A DNA stretch of 48,876 bases from Collinsella sp. An7 (lineage in GTDB: Bacteria > Actinomycetota > Coriobacteriia > Coriobacteriales > Coriobacteriaceae). The number at the start of each line of letters is the position of its first letter. Within the stretch, counting starts at the first letter, position 1. Shown piece after piece: positions 17,535-26,639 of this stretch. The notes below the pieces were generated by a model, which was given only the letters and a program-made list of their open reading frames with translations, did no database searches and had not been told where the DNA came from. The stretch spans positions 1-48,876 of the forward strand of contig NZ_NFHP01000009.1 of NCBI RefSeq assembly GCF_002159335.1. The letters are read 5' to 3'. The position numbers were made by a program, and so were the translations under genes.

Positions 17535-20500
17535 TCAGCGCCTCCTCGCGCACATCGTGAGCGGGCAGTGCCCGCAGGAATCTTGAGCCGGTGACGGTGC
17601 CACACGGCCGGCCTCGAGCGCGTCGAGCTCGACGGCAATCGCTCGCTCGACCTGCTCCAAAAGCTCGCCAAACTCGAGCTCGCCATCGTGCTTGGCGGCG
17701 CTCCGCCCGCGCGCGGGCTTGACGCCGGGGTAGCCCGAGACCTTATCGCGCGGGAAGGCCGGCGGCTCGCTCTCCACAAGCGCCGCGGCAACAGCGCCTT
17801 TAACGACGGGACCGCGCGTGCCGAAGTAGACCGCGCCCTGCGGCGAGCCGCCCGTGAGCCGCGCGTAGGCCGTGGCGTAGATGAGCGTCTGCACCTTGGG
17901 TGCGCGGTCGGCCTCGCGCCCGGGGAGCCAGACCGGGCTGAGCTGCTCGTCCTCGTCGAGCGCCATGGTGGGGTCGGGGCAGGCAAACTCCCCGAGCGAG
18001 GCACGGTTTTTGTAGTCGATGATCACAAAGCGCTCGCCTGCACCCGCCGCGGGCGCCGTGTCGATGCGGTCAATCCGGCCGCCGAGCGGACGGCCCGCAT
18101 AGGAGACGCCCTCCTTGTCGAAGGCGTACTCCAAAAGCGCCGGCGAGAAAATGCTGAGCATATCGCTCTCGTGGCGCACGACCTCACGGAGCTTGGGGCG
18201 CATGGCCTCGATCTGGTTGCGCTCGAGCTCGTCGGTGGCCACAAGCGGGCCCTTGATGGTCTGTGGCTTGCCGCCGGTGGCCTTGCTGTAGCGCCCATGC
18301 GTGTGCTTGCCGCGGGCGTGGTCGTCGCGCGTCTCGTCAAAGGCAATTTCGAGCTCGGCAAGACACGCGTCGAGGTTGGCAGGGGTCACGCGCGCAAGGC
18401 CCGCCTCGATGAGCCGCTCATGGAAGCGCTGCATAACATCGTGGACGAAGTTGCCCATCTCGATGGGGCCAAAGCCCGCGTCGAGCCGGCGGGTCGAGAC
18501 GCGGTTGGTGACGAGCCACCGGTAGGGGCAGGCGAGATAGCTCTCGATCTGGGAGGCCGAGAGCGTGCGCGGGCGTGGCTCGCCACCCACGACGCGCGTG
18601 GGCAGGAGGAGGAAGGGGTTGAGCTCGGGCGCAAGGGCGTGCTCGGCGGGACGGGGCGCACGGTCGACGCAGGCACCGCGGCCACCCGCCGGGTCGAGGT
18701 TGGCAAAGAGCGCTCCCTCCGTGGGGAGCGGTTCTGCGTGCGCGGCAGGCGTACGCGCGGGGAGCGCCGCCTCGCGGGCGCGAAGCTCGGTGAGGGCGAG
18801 CGCGGGATAGAGCTCCTCGCCATGGGCATCGTGCGCGACGTAAGCGAGTGCCGCAGACGTGCGCGCGGTCCCGAGCGCACAGCGAAACGCGCGGCGCTGA
18901 CGCGGGGCGGGGGCCATGGCATACGGGGCGGCACCGAGCTTCTCGGCAAGAAGGTCTGCCACCGTGGCACGGACCGAAAGCGGATAGGATGCGGCGTCGG
19001 CATCGGCCAGAAGGACCGCGTCGTAGCTCATCGGCGCCGCAGCGGCAAGGGTATCGATCGTGGTGAGGGTCACCTGGACGGGGCGGTCGCTCACGGCTTG
19101 CGGGGCAACGGTATACGCCGCGCGCACGCGCAGGGCGGGGAGCACGGTAAAGACCCGCTCCTCCCCCACGCCCCATGCGCGCGCCTCCTCAAAGAGCGAG
19201 AGCGCGGCATCGAGCGCGGCGAGCTCGGCCTGCTGTGCGGCCGCACCCGCGGAACCAAACGCACCGGCAGGCGCGCCGGCGGCAGCCTCGCGCATGAGGG
19301 CGAGCGCGCGGGCATAGGCACCGCGGCGGATGGCATCGAGCACGTCGCGCACCACGATGGGGCGCGGCTCGGTGGCGGGCAGGCCCTCGGCCTCGGCGGC
19401 AGCCGCACGGTCGTGAGCCCGCTGGCGCTCGCGGCTCTGGAGCCGATCAAGCTCAGCCCAGAGCGTATCGCGGGTGAGCTTGCGCGTCTTGCGGAGATGA
19501 CTGTCGAGCGTACGCGCCGCGCGGGAGGCGGCAGGGCCGAGTCCCGAGAAGGGCGAGCGCATCCAATCGGGCAGCTCGGGCGCGGGCCACCACGTACTCG
19601 GCTCCTCCGTCTCGAGGCGCTCGACAACGTCGGCGAGCATAAAGAAGGCCTCGCCGGCGCGCGTGCGCTCAAAAGCGAGAGATTCCTCCCCGGCTACGGC
19701 GATGCCGCGTGCCGCTAGGCGAGGCGCAAGGTCGCGGAGCGCCGCGAGCGGGCGCGGCACCGCGACGGCGATGGTCGCCGTCGCGCCCGACTCGGGGGAA
19801 TCCGCCTGCGCGACGACGTCCTGCCCGCCTGCCGCCACATTGGAGACAGCCTCGTGCGCCAACTCGTCGATGAGCTGGGTGTAGGCGGCGGCGCGCGCCG
19901 TCGGCCCCGCCACCTCGGCGATACGCGGGACGAGGGGCACCGAGGCGTGCGGTCCCTCCTCCGACGCGGCGTCATCGCACGCTGGCAGTGCGCACGACCT
20001 AACGGTAACGCCTTCCTCCAACAACACCGTGCGCAACTCACTTGCAAGTGCATCGGCCTCGGGCTCAGCGAGGATCGCGACCTCGCCCTCCCCCGCCACC
20101 GCGGTGAGCAGGCAGGATAGGTGGCGCGGATACTCGGCGATGCCCCGCACGGCGACCGCCCGGGCACATGCGGGCGCCCCCTCCGCTAGAAAACCGGTTG
20201 CAAGCAGGGTCGCCGCCGCCGACGGCTCGAGGTACCCCGCAGCATCGAGGCACTCACCATAGGCGGCAACGAGCTCGACCACCCGGCGCTCTGCGGCGGT
20301 CAGCTGGGCGCCAGACGCCTTGTCCTGAAGCGCGGGCAGCAGATCGCGCGCCGCCTGTGCGAGCATCTCGACCATACCGCGCGTCTCGCGGAGCTCCTCG
20401 CGCCCCGCATGGGGCGTCGGGGCCGAGTGCGCAGCAGCACCCGCCCTCCCGCGCTCCGCATGGGGCGCCATGTCCTCATCTTCGAAAGCCACGACAGAAG

Positions 20501-20828
20501 CGTCCCCCACGCCGCTCGAGCGCGACGCACCCTCGGAGGCATCCGCCAGCACCTGGGCTGCAAGGAGCTTTCGCGCCTTGGTGCCCACGAGCGCCCGACC
20601 GTCTCCCATGAGCTCCCAGAGGGAAGCGATCCACGCGGTGGGCGTCGTTACCTCAACGGCAAGGCCGCACCCGGCATTGGCGAGCGCCCGGCGGCAGAGC
20701 TCGCGCTCGGCAAGGCTCGGCACGATGAGCGTCGCACGGCCATGCGTGCGCACGAGCTCGGCCAGGACCGCAATCTCGCCCGAGGCAGGTACTGTGCCGC
20801 CGCGCGTTTTATAGAGAGCAACCGCCAT
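17535..20828 (-). CDS. addB: ATP-dependent nuclease subunit B (AddB/RexB type)
   Basis: AddB is the second nuclease and Chi-scanning subunit of AddAB. The 1097-residue protein has the AddB-type C-terminal nuclease (GGRIDRID near 917, IIDYKNR near 937). It also has the four-cysteine iron-sulfur staple: one Cys in LACPYRW near 766 and three at 1085, 1088 and 1093 (CGHC then C), close to the Bacillus spacing. No Walker A motif is visible near the N-terminus, so the helicase-like domain is probably inactive as a motor. The first ATG is preceded only by a weak site, so the start is less certain than the rest. It directly precedes addA. Confidence 0.88.
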   Translation of the reverse strand: MAVALYKTRGGTVPASGEIAVLAELVRTHGRATLIVPSLAERELCRRALANAGCGLAVEVTTPTAWIASLWELMGDGRALVGTKARKLLAAQVLADASEGASRSSGVGDASVVAFEDEDMAPHAERGRAGAAAHSAPTPHAGREELRETRGMVEMLAQAARDLLPALQDKASGAQLTAAERRVVELVAAYGECLDAAGYLEPSAAATLLATGFLAEGAPACARAVAVRGIAEYPRHLSCLLTAVAGEGEVAILAEPEADALASELRTVLLEEGVTVRSCALPACDDAASEEGPHASVPLVPRIAEVAGPTARAAAYTQLIDELAHEAVSNVAAGGQDVVAQADSPESGATATIAVAVPRPLAALRDLAPRLAARGIAVAGEESLAFERTRAGEAFFMLADVVERLETEEPSTWWPAPELPDWMRSPFSGLGPAASRAARTLDSHLRKTRKLTRDTLWAELDRLQSRERQRAHDRAAAAEAEGLPATEPRPIVVRDVLDAIRRGAYARALALMREAAAGAPAGAFGSAGAAAQQAELAALDAALSLFEEARAWGVGEERVFTVLPALRVRAAYTVAPQAVSDRPVQVTLTTIDTLAAAAPMSYDAVLLADADAASYPLSVRATVADLLAEKLGAAPYAMAPAPRQRRAFRCALGTARTSAALAYVAHDAHGEELYPALALTELRAREAALPARTPAAHAEPLPTEGALFANLDPAGGRGACVDRAPRPAEHALAPELNPFLLLPTRVVGGEPRPRTLSASQIESYLACPYRWLVTNRVSTRRLDAGFGPIEMGNFVHDVMQRFHERLIEAGLARVTPANLDACLAELEIAFDETRDDHARGKHTHGRYSKATGGKPQTIKGPLVATDELERNQIEAMRPKLREVVRHESDMLSIFSPALLEYAFDKEGVSYAGRPLGGRIDRIDTAPAAGAGERFVIIDYKNRASLGEFACPDPTMALDEDEQLSPVWLPGREADRAPKVQTLIYATAYARLTGGSPQGAVYFGTRGPVVKGAVAAALVESEPPAFPRDKVSGYPGVKPARGRSAAKHDGELEFGELLEQVERAIAVELDALEAGRVAPSPAQDSCGHCPLTMCARRR

Positions 20829-21031
20829 GCGTCCTCCGTTCCGCCGTTCGGTCTTCTAGATACTACCCTAGCGGCTCGTGCGGACAGAACTTTTCAACCC
20901 GCGCACAACGCCCGTACGCAACGGGCCGCCCCCGCCAACGCGAGGGCGACCCTCTCTCACGCTATTGCCCTTCTATAGCATCTCGCCCGCAAGCCGCACT
21001 CGATCCGGGTGCGACCGAGCCGGCGCCGACG

Positions 21032-21550
21032 CTACCCGACGCGCTTCTCCATGATGTAGTCGTCCATGACAAAGCCGCTGCCGATATCGGTCTCCACGGC
21101 GTCGATCGTCGAAAAACCGTTGCCCTCGTAGGCACGGATGCCCAAAACGTTTCCCTTGTTGACGGTGAGGTACATGGCATCGAGCCCGCGGGAGCGGCAG
21201 AGCTCGGTATAGAAGCGCACAATCGCGCTTGCAAAGTGCTTGCCGCGCTCCTCGGGCTTGAGGTAGATCTTGGAGATAAAGAACCGGTTGGTCTCGGGCT
21301 CCACGCGGCCGCCCGTGTAGCCCACGATGCGCCCGTCGTCCGCCGCGCAGACAAACCAGTACTCGTAGGCGTGCTCGGCGATGTCGCGCCGGATAGCGTC
21401 GAGCGACTGGAAGTTCTCGACCATGTAGCGGGTCTGGTCCTCGCCAATGAGCGGTGGCCAGTATCCCTCCCAGATCTCGCGCGCGAGGGCGGCGAGACGT
21501 TCCTCATTCTCGGGCGTAGTAACCGGCGTAAGCCCAATCAAATCTTGCAT
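21032..21550 (-). CDS. GNAT family N-acetyltransferase
   Basis: A 172-residue single-domain acetyltransferase. The acetyl-CoA-binding motif A is visible as IYLKPEERGKHFASAIV, preceded by the strand GRIVGYTGGRVE and followed by YLTVNKGNVLGIRAYEGNGF. All are typical GNAT landmarks. Such enzymes transfer acetyl from acetyl-CoA to an amine; the substrate cannot be told. GGGGAG sits five bases before the chosen ATG. A GTG two codons upstream would abut the ribosome-binding site and is less likely. It stands alone between addB and the TrpR-like gene on the same strand, with about 100 bases to the latter. Confidence 0.88.
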   Translation of the reverse strand: MQDLIGLTPVTTPENEERLAALAREIWEGYWPPLIGEDQTRYMVENFQSLDAIRRDIAEHAYEYWFVCAADDGRIVGYTGGRVEPETNRFFISKIYLKPEERGKHFASAIVRFYTELCRSRGLDAMYLTVNKGNVLGIRAYEGNGFSTIDAVETDIGSGFVMDDYIMEKRVG

Positions 21551-21649
21551 GAGCACTCCCCTTTGTCGATGGGCCGCCGCGGCATCTCACCGCAGCCCGG
21601 CCAAACCCGCCCGGTGGCAACCCAGCTGCCAAGCCGCATCGCCACAGGT

Positions 21650-21949
21650 CTAAACGCCGTCCTCCAGGCGGATGAGCATCTGACGGTAGCCGCCGCGCTC
21701 GCCGTTGAGCGCCTTGGAGACGCGGCTCACCGTGGTGGACGACGCACCCGTGCGCGTCTGCACCTCAACGTAGGGCTCTCCCTCGTCGAGCAGGCGCGCC
21801 ACCTGCAGGCGCTGGGCAAAGTCGCAGATCTCGCGCGGGGTGCAGAGGTCGGCCAGAAACGCCTCGACCTCGTGCTCATCCCCGAGAAGCGTTAACGCGT
21901 GCACGAGTTGGTGCACGTCCTCATTTTGGTACAGCTTCTCGAGATCCAT
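21650..21949 (-). CDS. TrpR-related regulator of the YerC/YecD family
   Basis: A 99-residue protein beginning MDLEKLYQNEDVHQLVHALT. It has the TrpR-like helix-turn-helix: CTPREICDFAQRLQVARLL, then VEVQTRTGASSTTVSRVSKA. This matches the YerC/YecD family of small DNA-binding proteins related to the tryptophan repressor; residues for tryptophan binding are not evident and the ligand is unknown. GGAGGTCACC precedes the ATG. The longer upstream open frame has no family sequence. Neighbours are an acetyltransferase and apbE, which do not suggest a regulon. Confidence 0.9.
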   Translation of the reverse strand: MDLEKLYQNEDVHQLVHALTLLGDEHEVEAFLADLCTPREICDFAQRLQVARLLDEGEPYVEVQTRTGASSTTVSRVSKALNGERGGYRQMLIRLEDGV

Positions 21950-22200
21950 GGTGACCTCCGCATCGACGATTTCTCGGGTGCGGCGGCGCCGCCGCGGCCC
22001 GCCCGAGCCAGTGTAGCACACCACTACGCTAAAGTGCTCGCAACCCCCTGCCCTAGACAAGAACAGGGAATCCACTCTCTACAGGGCGGTACGCCCATCG
22101 TCGGGCGGCCCCGCCTGCCCTCAGACAAGCCCGGCCGCCGCCGACCCCCGCCGCCGGACTGTCACGTCGCCCCCCCCGGCAAACGGCCTCCGCCGCCGGG

Positions 22201-23412
22201 CTACAGCCGGGGCAGCGTAGGGATGAGCGAGAGCCGCTCGGCAAGGCCAGAGGTCCACTGCACGCGGTCGCGCTCGTCGATGAGCACGGCCTCCACACCG
22301 GGGAGCTCCTCCACAAAGGCGCGCCCGCGCTCCATCCCCATCATAAAGACCGTGGTCGACCAGCCGTCGCCATCGATGGAGCGGTCGGAGATGATGGTCG
22401 CGCTCACAAGGTCGCTCGCCGCGGGCATGCCCGTGCGCGGGCTCAGGATGTGGTGGTAGGTGACGCCCCCGCGGGTAAACGACCGCTCGTGCACGCCGCT
22501 GGTGACGACCGACCCGTCCCGCACCTCAACAAGCGCCCGATGATGGGCCGCGTCGAAGGGGTTGACGATGCCGATGCGCCACGGGTCGCCCGCACGGTGG
22601 GGCGGCCGGGCGTCGGGCGCGGCGGGGCGCCCCCCGCCCACAAGCACGTTGCCGCCGAGGTTGAGCACGTAGCGCTCCACTCCGTGCTCCACGAGAATGC
22701 GGGCGAGGTCGTCGGCGATGTAGCCCTTAGCGATGCCGCCGAGGTCGAGGACCGTCTTGGGATCGGTGATCGAGAGGGTCGGACGGGACGCGGAAGCGGC
22801 CCGGCCCGCAGGCGCGGACGGGTCCGCCGGCTCCTCCCTCACCCGGATACGCTCGGCGCCCACGTGCTCGAGGGCGCGCGCGAGCTCGAGCTTGCTCGGC
22901 ACTCGGCCCGTATGGAAGTCCCAAAGCGAGGTTATCGTGCCCATCGTGATATCAAAGAGGCCCTCGCTCGCCGCGCCGTAGCCAAGGGCGAGCCGGGTGA
23001 GCTCGGCTGTCTCGGGCGTCACGGGCACCGGCTGGGGCGCGGCGGCGTGGGCACGGGAGATATCGGAGTCAGCCCGGGTGCGCGAGAGTGTCCACTCAAA
23101 AAACGCACAGCGCTCCGCCGCCGCGACGAGCGCCGCATCGAGCCGCGCGCGGACCGCGGGATCATCCGCATCCTCGTCGTCGGCGGGATAGGCGTAGAGG
23201 AGCACGTCGGTGTTAAAGACAAAGAGCTCTGCTCGGCGCGCGCCCAACTCAGCATCGGCGAGACGGCAGGCGGGCTCGTCCGATCGGCCGGAGGGGCAGG
23301 CGGCGGCGTCCCCGCCGCCCGGTACGTCGCCCGGCGCCGCGCCGCCGGCCGCAGGTGCCCCCGGGCGTGCGTCCTCAATAATTGATACGTTATGGGTATC
23401 GTTTCCTGCCAT
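22201..23412 (-). CDS. apbE: FAD:protein FMN transferase (ApbE family)
   Basis: ApbE attaches FMN from FAD to a Thr or Ser in flavoproteins. The 403-residue protein shows the family pattern: FNTDVLLYAYP, FFEWTLSRTRADSDISR, the GLFDITMG segment, KTVLDLGGIAKGYIADD, NLGGNVLVGG and, near the end, DGDGWSTTVFMMG. There is no signal peptide or lipobox. The first 60 residues are Gly/Ala/Pro-rich and probably disordered, so the enzyme may act in the cytoplasm. The ATG at MAGNDT has GGGGAAGG seven bases upstream; an ATG two codons earlier is too close to that site. It is transcribed away from the small membrane-protein gene. No substrate flavoprotein gene is adjacent. Confidence 0.9.
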   Translation of the reverse strand: MAGNDTHNVSIIEDARPGAPAAGGAAPGDVPGGGDAAACPSGRSDEPACRLADAELGARRAELFVFNTDVLLYAYPADDEDADDPAVRARLDAALVAAAERCAFFEWTLSRTRADSDISRAHAAAPQPVPVTPETAELTRLALGYGAASEGLFDITMGTITSLWDFHTGRVPSKLELARALEHVGAERIRVREEPADPSAPAGRAASASRPTLSITDPKTVLDLGGIAKGYIADDLARILVEHGVERYVLNLGGNVLVGGGRPAAPDARPPHRAGDPWRIGIVNPFDAAHHRALVEVRDGSVVTSGVHERSFTRGGVTYHHILSPRTGMPAASDLVSATIISDRSIDGDGWSTTVFMMGMERGRAFVEELPGVEAVLIDERDRVQWTSGLAERLSLIPTLPRL

Positions 23413-23719
23413 TTCCATACCTTCCCCACCAACGGGCCGCGTCGGTACTGGTCCGAGGCGGAATCGGGCATAATCATGCGAACCGGCGACCGCCGGCCGC
23501 GCAGCAGCGTGCTCGCGTCGCGCAAAGGAACGTGTCCGCGCGGGCCGCTACCATGGTAGCGCAAGGGTGCTCGGCTATGCGCCCCTTGGCTGCGGCTTGG
23601 GCGCATGCTTTTGTGGGGCCCGCGGGCGTCTGCCGCCAGGCCCGGCCTCGCCCGGCACAACCCGCCGCGCTCGGCCGCACGCAACCGTGCGCCACCCCAT
23701 CACCCCGAAAGGAGGGTCC
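23413..23719. other. divergent intergenic region, apbE / membrane protein
   Basis: This must hold promoters for both flanking genes. Only weak hexamers are visible (for example TTATGC on the minus strand near 23475). No hairpin or gene was found. Confidence 0.4.
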
Positions 23720-24085
23720 ATGCGGTTTTTGCTCAACTGGCTCGTCGCCTCGATCGCCATCGCCGTCGCGGCGGCGCTCGTTCCCGGGATTGTTCCCTTT
23801 GGCCCCGTCGACGCCTGGCTTGCCTTTGCCTTCGCGGGGCTCTTCCTCGGAATCGTCGACTCGCTCATCAAACCGGTGCTATCGCTGCTCTCGCTTCCGC
23901 TCACCATCGTGACCTTTGGCATCTTTCAGCTCGTGGTCAACGCGCTCATGCTCTCGCTTGCCGGGTGGCTCTCGCTCAACCTGCTCGGCGCGGGCATCGC
24001 GATCGCGAGCTTTGGGTCCGCCTTTGCCGGCGCCATCGTGGTGAGCATCATGTGTACCATCCTGGGCTTCATCACGCGCGACTAG
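23720..24085 (+). CDS. small membrane protein, phage holin family 4 / YvlD type
   Basis: The 121-residue protein is almost entirely four hydrophobic segments: MRFLLNWLVASIAIAVAAAL, then WLAFAFAGLFLGIVDSLIKP, LSLPLTIVTFGIFQLVVNAL and FAGAIVVSIMCTILGF. The 'GlvnslIkPil..lslPltivTlGlF.lvinal' pattern is that of the phage holin family 4 superfamily (PF04020). Its chromosomal members such as YvlD are of unknown function, often linked to envelope stress rather than lysis. GAAAGGAGGGTCC precedes the ATG, which excludes the longer upstream frame. No phage genes are nearby. A short GC hairpin (CCGGGC/GCCCGG) follows the stop. Confidence 0.88.
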   Translation: MRFLLNWLVASIAIAVAAALVPGIVPFGPVDAWLAFAFAGLFLGIVDSLIKPVLSLLSLPLTIVTFGIFQLVVNALMLSLAGWLSLNLLGAGIAIASFGSAFAGAIVVSIMCTILGFITRD

Positions 24086-24241
24086 ACCCGGGCAGATGCC
24101 CGGCGCATGCCGCGACGCCGATGGGGCTCAGGACCTTCACCCGCCGCCTCGAAAGGCAGCATGCTCACCGACCGCACGCGGCACCTGCGCCGCACACCAC
24201 TGCTACCGGGGTGGTGCGACCGCCCCGCACAAGGAGGCATC

Positions 24242-25174
24242 ATGGCCATCTACACATCCATCGACCAGATCATCGGCAAGACCCCGCTTCTTGAGCTCAC
24301 CGGCATGGAGCACCGCGAGGGGCTCCGGGCCCGCGTGCTCGCCAAGCTCGAGTCGCGCAACCCCGGCGGTTCCGCCAAGGACCGCATCGCACGCAACATG
24401 ATCGACGAGGCCGAGCGCGCGGGGCTTCTGCGTCCGAACGAGGGCTACACCATCATCGAGCCCACGTCGGGCAACACCGGCGTCGGCCTCTCGATGATCG
24501 CGGCGGCGCGCGGCTATCGCGCCGTCATCGTCATGCCCGAGACCATGAGCGAGGAGCGCCGCCGCCTCATGCGCGCCTACGGCGCGGAGCTCGTGCTCAC
24601 GCCAGGCTCCGAGGGCATGGCGGGCGCCATCCGCCGGGCCGAGGAGCTTGCGGCCGAGACGTCCAAGAGCATCATCGCCGGCCAGTTTGAGAACCCCGCC
24701 AACCCTGCCGCGCACTACGCCACGACCGGCCCCGAGATCTGGGAGGACACCGAGGGCACGGTCGACATCCTTGTGGCGGGCGTGGGTACGGGCGGCACCA
24801 TCTCGGGCGCGGGGCGCTACCTCAAGGAGCGCAACCCCGAGCTCAAGGTCGTTGCCGTGGAGCCCGCCGACTCGCCCGTGCTCGAGGGCGGCGTGCCCGG
24901 CCCGCACAAGATCCAGGGCATCGGCGCAGGGTTTGTGCCCAAGGCGCTCGACACCGATATCTACGACGAGATCATCCCCGTCACCACCGAGGACGCCTTT
25001 GCCACGGGTCGGGCGCTCGGTCGCGAGGACGGTGTGCTCGTGGGCATCTCGTCCGGCGCGGCGGCGTGGGCGGCGCTCGAGGTAGCCCACCGTCCCGAGA
25101 ACGCGGGCAAGACCATCGTCGTGTTGCTCGTGGACACGGGCGAGCGCTACCTCTCGACCGACCTCTTTGCGTAA
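24242..25174 (+). CDS. cysK: cysteine synthase A (O-acetylserine sulfhydrylase)
   Basis: A PLP enzyme making cysteine from O-acetylserine and sulfide. The 310-residue protein has [10 protein letters not shown] near the start, the Schiff-base lysine in NPGGSAKDR (Lys46), the TSGNTG loop that binds the substrate carboxylate, and [13 protein letters not shown] for the PLP phosphate. The serine of SSGAAAWAA near the C-terminus contacts the pyridine nitrogen. GGAGGCATC precedes the ATG. mnmA starts 19 bases after its stop, so the two are probably cotranscribed. This is sensible because MnmA needs cysteine-derived sulfur. No riboswitch or CymR-type site was recognised upstream. Confidence 0.96.
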   Translation: MAIYTSIDQIIGKTPLLELTGMEHREGLRARVLAKLESRNPGGSAKDRIARNMIDEAERAGLLRPNEGYTIIEPTSGNTGVGLSMIAAARGYRAVIVMPETMSEERRRLMRAYGAELVLTPGSEGMAGAIRRAEELAAETSKSIIAGQFENPANPAAHYATTGPEIWEDTEGTVDILVAGVGTGGTISGAGRYLKERNPELKVVAVEPADSPVLEGGVPGPHKIQGIGAGFVPKALDTDIYDEIIPVTTEDAFATGRALGREDGVLVGISSGAAAWAALEVAHRPENAGKTIVVLLVDTGERYLSTDLFA

Positions 25175-25193
25175 ACGGCGGAGGGGAGCGCAG

Positions 25194-26321
25194 ATGGTGC
25201 AGAAGCCGCGCGTGCTGGTGGCGATGAGCGGGGGCGTGGACTCGAGCGTCGCCGCTTGGCGTCTTATCGAGGCCGGCTTTGACTGCGTGGGCGCAACCAT
25301 GATCCTGCACGACGCTGCGTCTGGCTCCCAGCTTGGCGGCTCGCCTGCGCCCGCAGGCGAGCCGGCCGACGTTGCGACGGCGCGTGGCGTGGCCGAACGA
25401 CTCGGTATCCCCTTCCATGTGCTCGACTGCCGCGCCGCGTTTGAGCAAGCCGTGGTGGAGGAGTTCGTCGCCGCCTACGAGCGCGGCGTTACCCCCAACC
25501 CCTGCTGCATCTGCAACCGGCACATCAAGTTTGGCCTCTTGTGGGACCGAGCGCGCAGGCTCGGCTGCGACTTCATGGCAACGGGTCATTACGCGCGCAT
25601 CGTACGCCGCCCGCTCGCAGACGGTCGCACGGTCCCCGCGCTCGCCAAGGCGCGCGACCTCAGCAAAGACCAAAGCTACTTTCTCTATGGGATTGGGCAC
25701 GAGGCGCTCGAGCATACCCTCTTTCCCCTGGGCGACCTCACCAAAGAAGGCGATGTGCGGCGCATCGCGCGCGGGCAGGGCTTTGCCAATGCGGAGAAGC
25801 GCGACAGCCAGGGCATCTGCTTTGTGCCAGGCAACGACTTTGCCACCTTTATCGAGCGGCGGCGCGGGCGCGCACTCCCCGAGGGCGAGGTGCTCGATAC
25901 CGCGGGCCACGTGCTCGGGCGCCACCACGGCGCCATCCGCTACACGGTGGGCCAGCGCAAAGGCCTCGGTATCGCCGCCGAGCGGCCGCTCTACGTAACG
26001 GCGATCGATGCCGTCGCCAATACGGTGACGCTCGGCAACGAGGAAAGCCTCATGGCCGGCTCGCTCGTCGCGGACGACTGGGTGTGGACCGCCCCCGCCA
26101 ACGAGATGGAGGCGGCGCTCGATAGTGCAGGGCCCGAAGGACTCGCCGTGGGCGCCAAGATCCGCTACCGCCAAGAAGACCAAACTGCTCGCCTTATGCG
26201 TGACGAGGCCGGCCGTATGCGCATCGACTTTGAGGTGCCCCAGCGCGGCATCGCCCCCGGCCAGGCCGTCGTGATCTACCGGGGAGACATCGTCCTCGGC
26301 GGCGGCACCGTCCTCCGATAA
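25194..26321 (+). CDS. mnmA: tRNA-specific 2-thiouridylase
   Basis: MnmA adenylates and thiolates uridine 34 of Lys, Glu and Gln tRNAs. The 375-residue protein has the PP-loop SGGVDSSVAAW (12-22), the first catalytic cysteine region NPCCICNRHIKFG near 102-114, GHYAR, KDQSYFLYG, and the second cysteine in GICFVPG near 209. The C-terminal beta-barrel ends AVVIYRGDIVLGGGTV. GGAGGGGAG lies five bases before the chosen ATG; a TTG nine codons upstream overlaps cysK and is less likely. Length is normal. It is followed by a 34-bp inverted repeat that may end the transcript. Confidence 0.96.
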   Translation: MVQKPRVLVAMSGGVDSSVAAWRLIEAGFDCVGATMILHDAASGSQLGGSPAPAGEPADVATARGVAERLGIPFHVLDCRAAFEQAVVEEFVAAYERGVTPNPCCICNRHIKFGLLWDRARRLGCDFMATGHYARIVRRPLADGRTVPALAKARDLSKDQSYFLYGIGHEALEHTLFPLGDLTKEGDVRRIARGQGFANAEKRDSQGICFVPGNDFATFIERRRGRALPEGEVLDTAGHVLGRHHGAIRYTVGQRKGLGIAAERPLYVTAIDAVANTVTLGNEESLMAGSLVADDWVWTAPANEMEAALDSAGPEGLAVGAKIRYRQEDQTARLMRDEAGRMRIDFEVPQRGIAPGQAVVIYRGDIVLGGGTVLR

Positions 26322-26331
26322 TGGCTCGATT

Positions 26332-26417
26332 GTTAGGTACCCGGCCATTGCACCAGCGGCAAATCATGGGTGATTTTGAACACGATTTGCCGCTGGTGCA
26401 ATGGCCGGGTACCTAAC
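26332..26417. repeat. perfect 34-bp inverted repeat with 18-base loop
   Basis: Left arm 26332-26365 (GTTAGGTACCCGGCCATTGC onward) and right arm 26384-26417 pair without a mismatch. TTTTCG follows, so it could serve as a strong terminator for cysK-mnmA. The sequence TCGATTG lies at both outer borders (26326-26332 and 26421-26427), as a target-site duplication would. A perfect stem of this length is far beyond what termination needs. Confidence 0.85.
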
Positions 26418-26480
26418 TTTTCGATTGAAAACGAAGCTCGTCCGCCTTCATCAGTGCGATAAAGGCAGGCGGGCAGAATA

Positions 26481-26515
26481 ATGGGTCAAATGGAACACGT
26501 CCCCAAATGACTCAT
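26481..26515. repeat. REP-like element, copy 1
   Basis: ATGGGTCA and TGACTCAT form the ends (one G-T pair) around AATGGAACACGTCCCCAAA. An almost identical unit lies at 35673-35710, and related ones at 29520 and 43771. Confidence 0.75.
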
Positions 26516-26540
26516 GTAGGTGGAGCCCCCGACAACGAGC

Positions 26541-26592
26541 GGACCCCGGGTGCGCCGGATCGCCGTGAAGCGAGGCGGCGTGCCCGGGGCCC
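26541..26592. repeat. 16-bp stem-loop downstream of fucO
   Basis: GGACCCCGGGTGCGCC pairs with GGCGTGCCCGGGGCCC with one mismatch and two G-U pairs, around a 20-base loop. It is not followed by a T-run and is not related by sequence to repeats A-C. Confidence 0.55.
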
Positions 26593-26607
26593 GCGCAACG
26601 GCGGCCC

Positions 26608-26635
26608 GTTCCGCGGTTCGGCAGAACCGCGGAAC
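26608..26635 (-). terminator. hairpin just past the fucO stop
   Basis: GTTCCGCGGTTC and GAACCGCGGAAC are perfectly complementary over 12 bp with a 4-base loop, starting about 5 bases after the fucO stop codon. No U-tract follows on the minus strand, so it may stabilise the 3' end rather than terminate. Confidence 0.6.
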
Positions 26636-26639
26636 TCAC

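Noticed and set aside
20870-20900. A fourth copy of the structured repeat (CGGCTCGTGCGGACAGAAC)
   Set aside because: Only a short stretch resembles the core; no hairpin, outer stem or tail is present.
24086-24241. Riboswitch or T-box ahead of cysK
   Set aside because: No recognisable conserved box or terminator/antiterminator pair; only a short GC hairpin after the preceding gene.
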